A stretch of DNA of 64,000 nucleotides from Bradyrhizobium elkanii WSM2783 (GTDB taxonomy: Bacteria > Pseudomonadota > Alphaproteobacteria > Rhizobiales > Xanthobacteraceae), in the NCBI RefSeq assembly GCF_000472865.1, contig NZ_AXAP01000023.1, forward strand, positions 1 to 64,000, in the 5' to 3' direction. Each line of letters opens with the position of its first letter. Within the stretch, counting starts at the first letter, position 1. The position numbers were made by a program, and so were the translations under genes. A model generated the notes under the pieces. That model searched no databases and had not been told where the DNA came from. It was given only the letters and a program-made list of their open reading frames with translations. Positions 44,163-53,451 of the stretch are shown here, piece after piece.

Positions 44163-44738
44163 ATGCCGCGCGCCAAACGCAAGAAACCATATCATCCCGC
44201 AAGAGCACATGACCGCCGCGCCCAGGATTTGCCGTACAACGCCGAAGTCGCTACCGTTGAGGTCGACGATCCACTTGCGCTCGAGCCTGGAGACAAAGTC
44301 GTTGCGCTGCGCTCGGTCCGCAACGATCCGCTCGGACGCCTGCATTCGCACCGTCAGATCGATGATACCCAGTTTCGAGGTGGCCGCGCGTTTCAGAGTG
44401 ATTGGGAGAAGGCCGAGCGTGGGCCGCGCGCGGTCGACACGACCAGGGAATATGTCGATGGCGGCACGCAGCGCGAGCCGATCACCGAGGCCCAGCGCAG
44501 GGCGGTATCGCGGCTCAACCGGGTCGAGCGCGAACTCGGCGCCGACGGTTCGGCACTGGTGCACGAAGTCCTGATCCTCGGCATGACCATGGAGCAGGTC
44601 GGCGAGCGGCGGGGACTGCGAACCCAGCGCTGGAACGATTACTTTGCGCGGCGCCTCAAGGAATGTCTCGACCGGCTGGCGCTAATCTACGGCTTTGCGA
44701 CGCCGCATCCCGTTCCCGTCAAAAGCCTCCAGCGCTGA
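44163..44738 (+). CDS. DUF6456-like HTH protein
   Basis: 191 residues with a good ribosome site (AAGGAG). The middle (DPLGRLHSHRQIDDTQFRGG) resembles DUF6456 proteins. The C-terminus (LILGMTMEQVGERRGLRTQR and following helix) looks like a sigma region 4-type HTH. A role in transcription within the repressor module is inferred. Its last 20 bp overlap the convergent BamA-like gene. Confidence 0.65.
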   Translation: MPRAKRKKPYHPARAHDRRAQDLPYNAEVATVEVDDPLALEPGDKVVALRSVRNDPLGRLHSHRQIDDTQFRGGRAFQSDWEKAERGPRAVDTTREYVDGGTQREPITEAQRRAVSRLNRVERELGADGSALVHEVLILGMTMEQVGERRGLRTQRWNDYFARRLKECLDRLALIYGFATPHPVPVKSLQR

Positions 44739-47076
44739 AGCGGAGCGGCTGCACCACGTCATAGGCGGCTTTGGTCAATGGCAAGGCATAGTCAACGGTG
44801 AGGGCACCGAAGGGGGAGGCCCAAGTGAGGCCCATGCCGACCGAGGAGCGCACGACGTTTTTATTGCCAACTTGCAGCGCGGTGCCGCCCACACTGGTCG
44901 GACCGGTATAACGGAATACACTTCCGGCATCGACGAAAGCCGATGCCTTGAGGCCGTATTCGTCCGGCACGCCGGGAATTCCGCTCTGTAGTTCCGCCGT
45001 CGTCGCCCAATAGGCACTGCCGCCGACGTTATCCATGGTGGTGCCGGGCGTCAGATCACGTGGGCCGAAGCCGTTGGTGGCAAAGCCCCGGACCATGGTC
45101 GGGCCGCCGAAAAAGCTGTTCATCAGCGGCACCTGCTGACCGCCCCAGCCGGTGACGTAGCCGCCCTGAGCGCGGACCATGCCGACGAGGTCGCCCGCGA
45201 GTGATTGATAGTAGCGCGCGTCTTCGCTGGTCCGCAGGAACTTCACGTCACCGCCGAGGCCGGCCAGATCCTGGCTCAGTTGCGACCTCAATCCGCTCGT
45301 AGGGCTCTTGTTGTTGTCGAGCGTGCTGTAGGTCGAGGTCGAACCAACGGCGGAGACCCAGGCTGGCCCATTAGCGGCGGCCTGCTGGACTGCGCGGGAA
45401 GGGGGCAAGCCGGAGCTGGTCGGGCCGAGCGAGATGTCCTGGTTGTAGATCGAGTAACGCCATTGCACGCCGATCTGCTCGGTGATCGGCGTGCCCAATT
45501 GCAGGGTCGAGCCATAGGTCGTGCTGTTATAGGACTGATAGCTGCTCACCTCGCTCTGCCGGCCGAACAGTTCGATTCCCGCCGACACCTTGGTGCCGAG
45601 GAAATAGGGCTCTGATGCCGCGAGGTCGATGCCGCGGGCGTATTGGCCATAGCTCGCAGAGGCCTGAACGTTCTTTCCGGTCCCATAGAAATTGCGCTCG
45701 CCCACCTTGACCTCGACCAGCGCGCCGTCAGTACTCGAGTAGCCGCCGGAGATGTTGAACTCGCCGGTTGCCTGCTCCACGGTCTCGACATCGAGCACGA
45801 CGCGGTCAGGCGTTGAGCCGGGCCGATTGGTGATCTTGACGGTCTTGAAGTAGTTCAAGTTCTTCAATCGCCGCTCCGCGCGATCGATCAGCGTCTTGTT
45901 GTAGGGATCGTCCTCGGCGATGTCGAACTCGCGTCGGATCACATAGTCGCGCGTGTGGGTGTTGCCGTGGATCTCGATGCGCTCGACATAGGTGCGCGGC
46001 CCCTGGTCGATCACGAACGTGACATCGATCCGCTGTGCGGCGGCATCGCGTGCGATGCGCGTCACCGCCCGCGCAAAGGGATAACCGAGCTTGGCCATCT
46101 CGACGGCAAGGAGTTCGGTGCTCTCGTCCAGCGCGTTGCCGTCAAACACCGCGCCGGCGCGAGCGAGCGCGACCCCGCGCAGTTTTTGCGGATCGAGCCC
46201 GGGAATGTTGCAGGCGATGCTGACATCGCCGAAGTGATAGAGTGGGCCTTCATCGATCACAAAAGTGACTGCAAATCCCTTGGCCGCTGGATCGTATTCG
46301 GCCGTTGCCGAGCGAACGGCGGCATCCGCATAGCCCTTGCTGCGATAATAGAGACGCAACTGCTCCTGATCCTGCGCGACGCGGTCCGGATCGTAGACGT
46401 CGCCGCCGGTCAGAAAACTGAGCATGTTGGTGGCCGACGTCTTGATCACGGCGTTGAGCTGGCGTGCGCCGAATGTCCGATTGCCGACAAACTTGATCTG
46501 GCGTACGGGCGTTTTCGCACCCTCCGTGATCACATAAACGAGATCGACGCGGCCGTTGCCGCGGTCGATGATCTCGGGCGCGACGCGGACGTCGTCGCGA
46601 CCGACATGGCGGTAAGCTTCGATGATACGGCCGACGTCCGACTGTACCGTTGCGCGCTGCAGGCTGCCGTGCGGCTTGGACGCGATCGCGGCGGCGAGAT
46701 CGGCATCCTTTATCTTCCTGTTACCCTCGAAGGCGACACGGTCGAGGATTGGCGCTTCCGCTACACGCACCGTCAGACCATCGCCGGTACGCTCGATCGA
46801 GACTTTCTCGAACAGGCCCGTTGCGACCAGCGCCTTCAAGGCTTCATCGCGCGCGGCTTCATCGAGCCGGCCGTCCGGCCCTGGATGAAAGTAGGAGCGT
46901 ACGGTATCGGCCTCGACCCGGCGATTGCCTTCGAGGATAATTGTCGCTGTTGGCGCCGGCACGCCCTCGGCGGCAAGCGGTGCGGCCGCGTTCAACAGGG
47001 CTGCGGCGGCGACAAGCACCGAGCCGATCAGGCGCAGCCTCGATGGTTGCCGATACAGCGTGATGCGCTCGAGCTT
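44719..47076 (-). CDS. BamA paralogue (outer-membrane assembly factor, Omp85)
   Basis: About 785 residues. A GTG at 47076 gives a clean signal peptide (hydrophobic SVLVAAAALLNAAAPLAA); the open frame continues to an ATG at 47145. Five POTRA domains span about 35-400 (each with a VxxIxFxGN-type strand such as RQIKFVGNRTF and ERIEIHGNTHTRD), then a 16-strand barrel with the VRGF motif (MVRGFATNGFGPRD), ending in a C-terminal Phe. It lacks the usual bamA neighbours (rseP, lpxD, fabZ, lpxA), so it is a second copy. Convergent with the DUF6456-like gene and divergent from a secreted protein. Confidence 0.9.
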   Translation of the reverse strand, partial: KLERITLYRQPSRLRLIGSVLVAAAALLNAAAPLAAEGVPAPTATIILEGNRRVEADTVRSYFHPGPDGRLDEAARDEALKALVATGLFEKVSIERTGDGLTVRVAEAPILDRVAFEGNRKIKDADLAAAIASKPHGSLQRATVQSDVGRIIEAYRHVGRDDVRVAPEIIDRGNGRVDLVYVITEGAKTPVRQIKFVGNRTFGARQLNAVIKTSATNMLSFLTGGDVYDPDRVAQDQEQLRLYYRSKGYADAAVRSATAEYDPAAKGFAVTFVIDEGPLYHFGDVSIACNIPGLDPQKLRGVALARAGAVFDGNALDESTELLAVEMAKLGYPFARAVTRIARDAAAQRIDVTFVIDQGPRTYVERIEIHGNTHTRDYVIRREFDIAEDDPYNKTLIDRAERRLKNLNYFKTVKITNRPGSTPDRVVLDVETVEQATGEFNISGGYSSTDGALVEVKVGERNFYGTGKNVQASASYGQYARGIDLAASEPYFLGTKVSAGIELFGRQSEVSSYQSYNSTTYGSTLQLGTPITEQIGVQWRYSIYNQDISLGPTSSGLPPSRAVQQAAANGPAWVSAVGSTSTYSTLDNNKSPTSGLRSQLSQDLAGLGGDVKFLRTSEDARYYQSLAGDLVGMVRAQGGYVTGWGGQQVPLMNSFFGGPTMVRGFATNGFGPRDLTPGTTMDNVGGSAYWATTAELQSGIPGVPDEYGLKASAFVDAGSVFRYTGPTSVGGTALQVGNKNVVRSSVGMGLTWASPFGALTVDYALPLTKAAYDVVQPLRFSAGGF

Positions 47077-47306
47077 CACGTCCCTTGCGGTCTCCCATTG
47101 ACCGGCGATATCGAATTGCCGGTGCCGGGCAAAACGATGTCGCATCTGGGGTGAGTTGCAGGCTGGAATTGGCCGCCCGCCATAATTTGAGCGCGCATAT
47201 TTAACCTGGCCGTTCTCAGAATTGTCGTAATGGCCGCATCATGCTTTGCAGCACAAAGTCCGAGATGTTGGTGCGGTGATACATCAACGCTCGCCAGGAG
47301 TGCCGG

Positions 47307-48359
47307 ATGCGTTACGCAGCTCTCGTCGTAAGCTCCCTGCTGCTGATGCAATCGGCGCATGCGGAGAAGACGCCGGACATCGACCCGCGCGCCTCGCTCG
47401 CCGTGGTCCAGCAGTGGATCTATAATTATCGCGCCAAGCCGGACTACGCCCATGTGCCGGCCGCGGTGCGCATTCTCTTCCATTCGCAAAGCTTCAAGGA
47501 GCCGGAAAATGCCGGCATCTATCTCGGCTTTATCGCCGGTGCGATCGGCTCCAATCCGGAAAAGGCCGAGCAACTGGTTGCGAGTTTCTTCCCCGTCGCG
47601 CCGGAAGATGAATGGGTGATCGTGCGCGCAATCGCCTATTCCGGGCTGGTTGACTGGCGGAATATCCTGCGCAGGGTCGCGGCGCGAATGCCAGGGCGCC
47701 GCGTGATGATTGACAGCTACCTTTCGGGCAGGCTGCCGACACTCAACAATATTCCACTCGAGGAGGCGACTCCCGGGATGATGGACAAGCTGCGCGTCGC
47801 GTTTACGCGCAATCCGTTCTCCAAGGAGGAGAGGAAGCTGAACACAAAGCTGACCTTTGCCTCCAACCAGGATCTCCTTGACACGCTATGGGGATATTAT
47901 TTTGCGACCGGCTCCCATGTTCCGATCCAGCGCATCATCGAAATGCTGCCGTGGAGCAGGAGCCGTGATACCGTTGACAAGCTCACGGTCGGCAGCATGG
48001 CGCGCTATACGCTGGCAAGCTATGCGATCCGCGACGCCAGCCTGCGTGAATTCCTGCGCAACGAACTGGCGCGGCAGAAACCGCCGATCAAGGCGCCGCT
48101 CGCGGAGGTCGTCGATGCGGCCGATACGGTGGAGATCGCGGCGCTGCGCAAGGATGCCCTTGCTGCCGTCGATGAACTCAAGGCCAAAGGCTCCGATAGC
48201 CGGCGCAATCTGGACTTCTGGGGCCAGGTTGGCGTCGGTGCGCTTTCGCTTGGGTGCGTCTCGGCTGCGGCGCTCGGGCAGGTCGCGATCGGCATCCCCT
48301 GCGTGATCGGCGGCTCGGCTTCGCAGGGACTGTTGCAGTTCTGGGAAAAGCAGCAGTGA
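47307..48359 (+). CDS. Secreted protein of unknown function
   Basis: 350 residues. A signal peptide (MRYAALVVSSLLLMQSAHA) is followed by a mostly helical domain with FHSQSFKEPENAGIYLGFIAG and EWVIVRAIAYSGLVDW segments, and a Gly/Ala-rich hydrophobic C-terminal stretch (VGALSLGCVSAAALGQVAIG) that could be a membrane or glycine-zipper segment. No family recognised. It is divergent from the BamA paralogue, sharing a 230-bp region, so a linked envelope role is possible but inferred. Confidence 0.8.
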   Translation: MRYAALVVSSLLLMQSAHAEKTPDIDPRASLAVVQQWIYNYRAKPDYAHVPAAVRILFHSQSFKEPENAGIYLGFIAGAIGSNPEKAEQLVASFFPVAPEDEWVIVRAIAYSGLVDWRNILRRVAARMPGRRVMIDSYLSGRLPTLNNIPLEEATPGMMDKLRVAFTRNPFSKEERKLNTKLTFASNQDLLDTLWGYYFATGSHVPIQRIIEMLPWSRSRDTVDKLTVGSMARYTLASYAIRDASLREFLRNELARQKPPIKAPLAEVVDAADTVEIAALRKDALAAVDELKAKGSDSRRNLDFWGQVGVGALSLGCVSAAALGQVAIGIPCVIGGSASQGLLQFWEKQQ

Positions 48360-48558
48360 GGCTCGGTCGGGCCTGATGCTCTTTCTTGCCGCGGAATATC
48401 GCCGGTCTGAACTGGTAGCCATGTCAGCCTGATATCCCGCTCTGCAAAATCCAGGTTTGGCCTGACCTTGGTGCTTCCGCTAGAAAGTGGTGGCGTCGCC
48501 TTTGCCGGCAACGGTGGGCGTTTGCCCAATAACTGACAATAAGAGGAAGCGCTGAGCC

Positions 48559-49812
48559 ATGACCGCTGGACCACAATTGCCCGAGCGCGCGCCGCGCGCA
48601 AAGGGCGAACCGGCCGCCCTCGATGGTCTGCTGGTTATCGATTTCACCCGCGTGGTTGCCGGTCCCGCCTGTACGCAGACGCTTGCCGACTTCGGCGCGG
48701 AGGTCATCAAGATCGAAAATCCAGACGGTGGCGACGACACGCGCGCCTATGAGCATGCGGAAATCGGCGGCGAGAGCGCGGCCTATCTCAGCCTCAACCG
48801 CAACAAGCGGGGTATTGCGCTCGACTTCACCAATCCCGCAGCGCTCGAGGTGGTGCGCGAGCTCATCGCCAAGGCTGATGTCGTGGTGGAGAATTTCTCC
48901 GGCGGCGTGATGAAGAAGTTCGGCCTCGACTATGCTTCGGTGGCGCCGAGCAATCCGCGACTGATCTATTGCTCGATCTCGGCCTATGGCCGCAAGGGCG
49001 AGTTTGCCCTGCGACCGGGGTTCGATCCGATCACGCAGGCCGAAAGCGGCTTCATGTCGCTGAACGGTTTTCCCGATGGCGAGCCCGTACGGACAGGTCC
49101 GCCGATCGTCGACATGGCAACCGGCATGTCGGCCTGCAATGCGATCCTGCTTGCATTGCTGGCACGCGACCGGCTCGGGCGTGGCCAGCATGTCGAGGTC
49201 GCGCTGATCGATATGGCGGTAGCGATGACCGGATTTTACGGCATGGCCTATCTGATCAGCGGCCAGAATCCTGGTCGCTTCGGCAATTCGCCAAACGGTT
49301 CGCCAACGGTCGGTCTCTACCAGGCCGCCGATGGTCCGCTCTACATGGCCTGCGCCAACGACCGGCTGTACCGCCGCCTCGTCACCGAAGTGTTCGACCG
49401 GCCGGATCTCATCACCCATCCCGATTTCGCGCACCGCAAGAACCGGACCGCAAACAGAGAGAAGCTGCGCGCGATCATTGCCGGCATCTTTGCCACCGAC
49501 CGGCTCGAAAACTGGATGGCGAAGATGAAGAAGGCCAATATTCCGGTCGGCTATCTGCGCACGGTCGAGCAGGGATTCAATGCGCCGGAAGTGCGCGACC
49601 GTGATCGCCTCAGCAGGATTCCGCACCCGACTGCTGGATTCGTTCCCAATATCGAGACGCCGATCGGGATGAGCGTTACGCCGACCGTCGACCCGGTTGC
49701 CGCGCCGCTGCTTGGCCAGCACACCAGCGACGTGCTGCGCACCACGCTCGGCTATGACGACGGCCGTATCGCGGCGCTGAAGAAAGCTGGAGCGTTCGGG
49801 AAGACGGACTAA
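48559..49812 (+). CDS. Class III CoA-transferase (CaiB/BaiF family), second copy
   Basis: 417 residues with GLLVIDFTRVVAGPACTQ, ADFGAEVIKIENPDGG and catalytic Asp185 in PPIVDMATGMSACN. Related to formyl-CoA and succinyl-CoA transferases; the substrate is not evident. Stand-alone gene with no beta-oxidation neighbours, in contrast to the copy in the catabolic island. A small minus ORF ends just before it with no overlap of real genes. Confidence 0.9.
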   Translation: MTAGPQLPERAPRAKGEPAALDGLLVIDFTRVVAGPACTQTLADFGAEVIKIENPDGGDDTRAYEHAEIGGESAAYLSLNRNKRGIALDFTNPAALEVVRELIAKADVVVENFSGGVMKKFGLDYASVAPSNPRLIYCSISAYGRKGEFALRPGFDPITQAESGFMSLNGFPDGEPVRTGPPIVDMATGMSACNAILLALLARDRLGRGQHVEVALIDMAVAMTGFYGMAYLISGQNPGRFGNSPNGSPTVGLYQAADGPLYMACANDRLYRRLVTEVFDRPDLITHPDFAHRKNRTANREKLRAIIAGIFATDRLENWMAKMKKANIPVGYLRTVEQGFNAPEVRDRDRLSRIPHPTAGFVPNIETPIGMSVTPTVDPVAAPLLGQHTSDVLRTTLGYDDGRIAALKKAGAFGKTD

Positions 49813-49860
49813 GCGGACCATCGTCTGGCGGATCGGCCTGGGCACGCTCCGCCGGCGATC

Positions 49861-49970
49861 TCTAGAGCATATTCGGTTCTGACTGAATCAGAACCGGAGC
49901 TCTAGATTCTTGTTTTGACGCGTTTTCTTCACGCGAACCGGCATCCACTTCGCTCGAAAACGCTGTAGCC
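49861..49970. repeat. Nested inverted repeat, Bradyrhizobium-type intergenic element
   Basis: Nested hairpin: outer TCTAGAGC (49861-49868) with GCTCTAGA (49899-49906), inner CGGTTCTGA (49874-49882) with TCAGAACCG (49888-49896). It is followed by a conserved tail (TTTTGACGCGTTTTCTTCACG onward) that I recall as recurrent between genes in Bradyrhizobium. No T-tract directly follows the stem. It ends the CoA-transferase transcription unit. Confidence 0.7.
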
Positions 49971-50010
49971 TTGGGCCGATCTCGCTTTTCGAGCCAGCCA
50001 AGCTACAGCT

Positions 50011-50196
50011 TCAGTTCGGCTTGCTGCGGAGTTTGTTGTTTGGCCTCTCGTCCGCTTCCTTGTGCTCGGCCCGGTCGATCTCGAGCCGCGCCATCCGCAG
50101 TATCAAGGTGGCCGTGGTCAGACCGAGGCGTTCGGCCTCCTGGGCTGCGGTTTCAACCTTCTTCGCCAAGCCGTCGCGTTTGCCCGGATATGCCAT
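50011..50196 (-). CDS. Small hypothetical protein
   Basis: 61 residues from the ATG at 50196 (AGAGAGGAAG ribosome site). Charged and helical: a LAKKVETAAQEAERLGLTTA amphipathic segment and an RLEIDRAEHKEADERP tail. Not recognised; no membrane segment. A possible coiled-coil accessory protein. Confidence 0.65.
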   Translation of the reverse strand: MAYPGKRDGLAKKVETAAQEAERLGLTTATLILRMARLEIDRAEHKEADERPNNKLRSKPN

Positions 50197-50285
50197 AAAT
50201 TCTTCCTCTCTTAATAAGTGGATTAACAATCCAGTTGTGTTGCGGAGCTGCAGTAGATAGCTCGGAGCTCCGTCGAGCGAAACGA

Positions 50286-50606
50286 TCAGTTCCGCGCCAT
50301 ATTGGCGGGTGGCTGGGTCGCGATTGCATAGACCGCACCGCCTTCGAGCGCTTCCGATTGGTGGACCGTGCCGGCCGGGAGAAAGATGGTATCGCCGGCG
50401 CTGACGATGCGCTGACCGCCATCCCAGGTGAAATTCAGTCTGCCGGTGATGATCATCAGGATCTCGTCGACCGGATGGGTGTGGAAGCTATGGACCTTGC
50501 CCGCAACGTCATGCTGCAGTTCGATCGAGCCTTGTTCCGGAAGCAGGTTGAGGATCGCCGGATCGATCGCGAATTCGGTCTTCTGAGCTGTCACAATCCT
50601 GGTCAT
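50286..50606 (-). CDS. Single-domain cupin protein
   Basis: 106 residues. Cupin motif 1 (HSFHTHPVDEILMIITGRLNF) carries the metal-binding His-x-His and Glu, and motif 2 (AGDTIFLPAGTVHQSEAL) carries the third His. Metal-dependent dioxygenase, isomerase or sensor functions are all possible. Its start overlaps the stop of the YqcI/YcgG gene (ATGA), making it the last gene of the 53.4-50.3 kb operon. Confidence 0.88.
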   Translation of the reverse strand: MTRIVTAQKTEFAIDPAILNLLPEQGSIELQHDVAGKVHSFHTHPVDEILMIITGRLNFTWDGGQRIVSAGDTIFLPAGTVHQSEALEGGAVYAIATQPPANMARN

Positions 50607-51358
50607 GCCGCTTGCTCCGTGTTGCTGGTGTGAGCCGACTTGTTCTGCGCGAGCTTGGCGAAGGGGCAGCCCCCTACGGAATGGTTGTCGTCCTGCAGGA
50701 AATATTGCTGGTACTCGCGCCCGTTGGTCGCGCCGTAGCGTCCGAGCAGCGGCGAGGGACTGGTGCTGTCGTAGGGAATGAGCCGTTTGCGCACTTCCGC
50801 GAATGCCGCATTGGCCGCCTTTTCCGTTCCGAGGATCTTTTCGAACACCCACCGCGGCTGGAAGGTCAGCATGAACGCGCTGGAGCGACGGCTCTGGCGC
50901 ATCACATGCGCGGGCGTCGTGCACACCACGAAGATCGGTTCGCCGGCGAAGGAGAATTCCCACATCGGATCGTCCAACTGTTCAGGAATGTCGTTTGGCC
51001 AAGCAGACTTGTCCAGCCGCGCAAGCTGGTCGAGCGTCGACCACATCTTGCGATAATAGGCGTCAAGCGTTTGTACCGGGCGCGGCCGCGTAAACATGAT
51101 CAGCGAAGTATTGGGGCCGAACGAGCGGGCCTGCGAGACATAATGCGCGAGCTGTTCTCCGAGTACTTCGACGTCGTACGGATCGAGGAATAGGTAGCGG
51201 AGCTGGTCCTGGCGATAACCGGCTACGCCGAACACGCAGGGGAACGGTCTCGCTTCGCTGCTCATCTGCGCTTCGAACTCGGCGAACATCACGCTTTGCC
51301 AACTGCTCACCGCAAATTTCGACGCGACTTCTTCTTTTCTCAAGAACAAACGCTCCAT
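50603..51358 (-). CDS. YqcI/YcgG-family protein (GntA-like N-oxygenase family)
   Basis: 251 residues. The family-typical FPCVFGVAGYR segment (about residue 40) and LIMFTRP, MWEFSFAGEPIFVVCTTPAH and PRWVFEKIL blocks are present. The characterised member GntA is a haem-dependent N-hydroxylase of guanitoxin biosynthesis, so N-oxidation of an amine or guanidine is plausible. Axial haem ligands cannot be assigned by eye. It sits between an MFS exporter (25 bp) and a cupin (4-bp overlap). Confidence 0.82.
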   Translation of the reverse strand: MERLFLRKEEVASKFAVSSWQSVMFAEFEAQMSSEARPFPCVFGVAGYRQDQLRYLFLDPYDVEVLGEQLAHYVSQARSFGPNTSLIMFTRPRPVQTLDAYYRKMWSTLDQLARLDKSAWPNDIPEQLDDPMWEFSFAGEPIFVVCTTPAHVMRQSRRSSAFMLTFQPRWVFEKILGTEKAANAAFAEVRKRLIPYDSTSPSPLLGRYGATNGREYQQYFLQDDNHSVGGCPFAKLAQNKSAHTSNTEQAA

Positions 51359-51383
51359 AACGCCCCCTACAAGGTTAACGCCA

Positions 51384-52676
51384 CTACTGAACTATCAGCT
51401 TGCCTCTCATCAAAAGCGGTCCGGCAATCCCGGGCAGCGACATGAGCAGCAGAATTGCGATCAAGGTGCCGTAGCCGGCATCTCCGATCGCACCTGCGCC
51501 ATGTGCGGTATCGACTACGGCGAACTGGCTCGCGACAAGCATGGCGAACCCGATGATCGGTTGCGCGATGCCGGCAAAGATCCCGGCCGCGGTCGTGTTC
51601 ACGGATGCGCCGACGCCGATGAGGTCGGCCGTGTAGAGCCGCTTGGTGCATTTGAGCACAAGGGGGACCGTTCCGCCGGCGACCAGGCCGAGCGTGGTGA
51701 ACACCACGGTGACATAAACAAGGCCGAATGCCTTGGCGATCGGCGGCAGCAGCATCGCGACGAGGATCATGCGGAGCACGCAAATGCGGATCAGTGCTGC
51801 GTCGAGTGCCGCCACGCGGTCGGCTGCGTGACCGAGGAAGATGGAGCCGATGGCGTTGCCGATCATGAAGGCAAGCAGCGGCGTTCCGGCGGCGGTCGGC
51901 GAGATGTTGAAAAAGTGCGCCACCATCGGAATGCCCCATACTCCCGACAGCGTCGTCACCACTGCGAAATGGGACGCAAAGGTCATGGCGCATCCCCAAT
52001 TGGCGACATGCGACAACGATTGCCGTGCGGCGCCGATGACGCTCTTCAGCGTCTTGTTGCCGGATGACACCGGATTTGGTTTTAATGCGAACTTGGCGGC
52101 GACGAGATTGGCGAGGCCGACAACGGCTATGAACAGAAAGCAGGCGCGCCACCCGAAGCCCGTTACGGCGGCCGCAAGCGGCGTCGTCGCGATCACGCCT
52201 CCGACATATCCCGACACCTGTGAGATGCCCGACATGATGCCGAACCGCTCATCGGAGAAGTTCTGCGCGACCAGCTTCAAGAGCGCGGTGAACACCAGCG
52301 CATCGCCGCAGGCGACGATCAGGCGCGCTGCGAAGACATCAGGCAGGTTCGGCGCCAGCGCAAAGGCTGCGCTGCCCAGCGACGAAGCGACCATGCTGGC
52401 CAGCACCACGCGCTTGACGCCGTAACGGTCGACCAGAAGGCCGGCCGGAATCTGCATTAGCGTGTAGCCCCAGAAGTAGCCGGAGGCGAGCATCGCGACG
52501 CCTGCGGCGTCGGTGCCGAAGTCGTGCATCAGGCTCAGATTGACCGATTGCGGCGAGACGCGCTGCAGGAAGGCGATGGCGTAGGCGACAGCGACCGTCG
52601 CCCAGGCCCAATAGGCCCGGTCCCCGAGCCGCGAGGCCGTCGAGGCGTATGCGGTTTGCTGACCCAGCATCGACAT
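51384..52676 (-). CDS. Major facilitator superfamily transporter
   Basis: 430 residues, 12 membrane segments. The loop 2-3 signature appears as GLLVDRYGVKRVVL and the repeat half carries FLGHAADRVAAL. ATG at 52676 overlaps the upstream stop as TGATG. As the only transporter of this operon, it probably exports or imports the small molecule made or modified by its neighbours; direction and substrate are unknown. Confidence 0.92.
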   Translation of the reverse strand: MSMLGQQTAYASTASRLGDRAYWAWATVAVAYAIAFLQRVSPQSVNLSLMHDFGTDAAGVAMLASGYFWGYTLMQIPAGLLVDRYGVKRVVLASMVASSLGSAAFALAPNLPDVFAARLIVACGDALVFTALLKLVAQNFSDERFGIMSGISQVSGYVGGVIATTPLAAAVTGFGWRACFLFIAVVGLANLVAAKFALKPNPVSSGNKTLKSVIGAARQSLSHVANWGCAMTFASHFAVVTTLSGVWGIPMVAHFFNISPTAAGTPLLAFMIGNAIGSIFLGHAADRVAALDAALIRICVLRMILVAMLLPPIAKAFGLVYVTVVFTTLGLVAGGTVPLVLKCTKRLYTADLIGVGASVNTTAAGIFAGIAQPIIGFAMLVASQFAVVDTAHGAGAIGDAGYGTLIAILLLMSLPGIAGPLLMRGKLIVQ

Positions 52677-53389
52677 CACACCCTCGCAAATCCAACCGAG
52701 AATAGTGCATCCGCCGAATCCGGAATCATGCGGGACATCGCCGCATCGACCAGGGATGCGGTGCCGCGGTAAGCTTGCCGGTGGTGCTTAATGTGGCCAT
52801 AGGCGCCGCGCATGATCATTTCCGGCACCTCGAGCGGTTTGCCGGGATAGAGGGTTGCGCACATCTCGACGCAGGCTGCCTGCAGGGCGGAATCCCTGAT
52901 GTCGTCGAGCAGCGAAGGTGTCACTTTCTCGCAGATCTTGGCATTGGCCGCCCAGACGATTGGATTGCGTGTCCGCCATCCGTAGAACAGGCCGCCAATT
53001 CCCTTTGCTGCTGAGCTTGCACGCTTCAGCACTTCCTGAGTGAAGAAGCCGTACAGACCGTGTCCCTGGTGAGCCGGAAGCACCTCGGTGCCGCTGCGAT
53101 AGACCGCAGGTCCGCATGACATCTGCAGCACGCGATAGACGGAAAAGGCCGCCAGTCCCAAGCTGTCAAACACAAGGATGAGGCTATACTTGCGGTCGAA
53201 CGGGGGAGAGCTTGCGGTCCAGTGCGGCTCCGTCGCCTTCCAGTTTACGGCGATGATGCCATTCATGGCGTCCATCAGCGGCTGGCGGTCGGAAGCTCCG
53301 ATGCAGGATGCATCCGGAAAACTGTAGACGGCATAACCGGCCCAGGGCGAGTTGATGGCCTGGTATTGGCTGCCGAGCTTTCGCACCAT
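52676..53389 (-). CDS. GNAT-like acyltransferase, first gene of the N-oxygenase operon
   Basis: 237 residues from the ATG at 53389; the open frame runs to 53593 but overlaps the divergent regulator. A GNAT-like acetyl-CoA segment (YRSGTEVLPAHQGHGLYGFF, then TQEVLKRA) is visible. Other parts (FYGWRTRNPIVWAANAK) are atypical, so the fold call is tentative. Translationally coupled to the MFS gene. Confidence 0.6.
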   Translation of the reverse strand: MVRKLGSQYQAINSPWAGYAVYSFPDASCIGASDRQPLMDAMNGIIAVNWKATEPHWTASSPPFDRKYSLILVFDSLGLAAFSVYRVLQMSCGPAVYRSGTEVLPAHQGHGLYGFFTQEVLKRASSAAKGIGGLFYGWRTRNPIVWAANAKICEKVTPSLLDDIRDSALQAACVEMCATLYPGKPLEVPEMIMRGAYGHIKHHRQAYRGTASLVDAAMSRMIPDSADALFSVGFARV

Positions 53390-53451
53390 GGCAGAACTCC
53401 ACTGTCCATAGAGAGCTATACAGGCGAGGCTCGAATGGCTTAAAGGACAAT

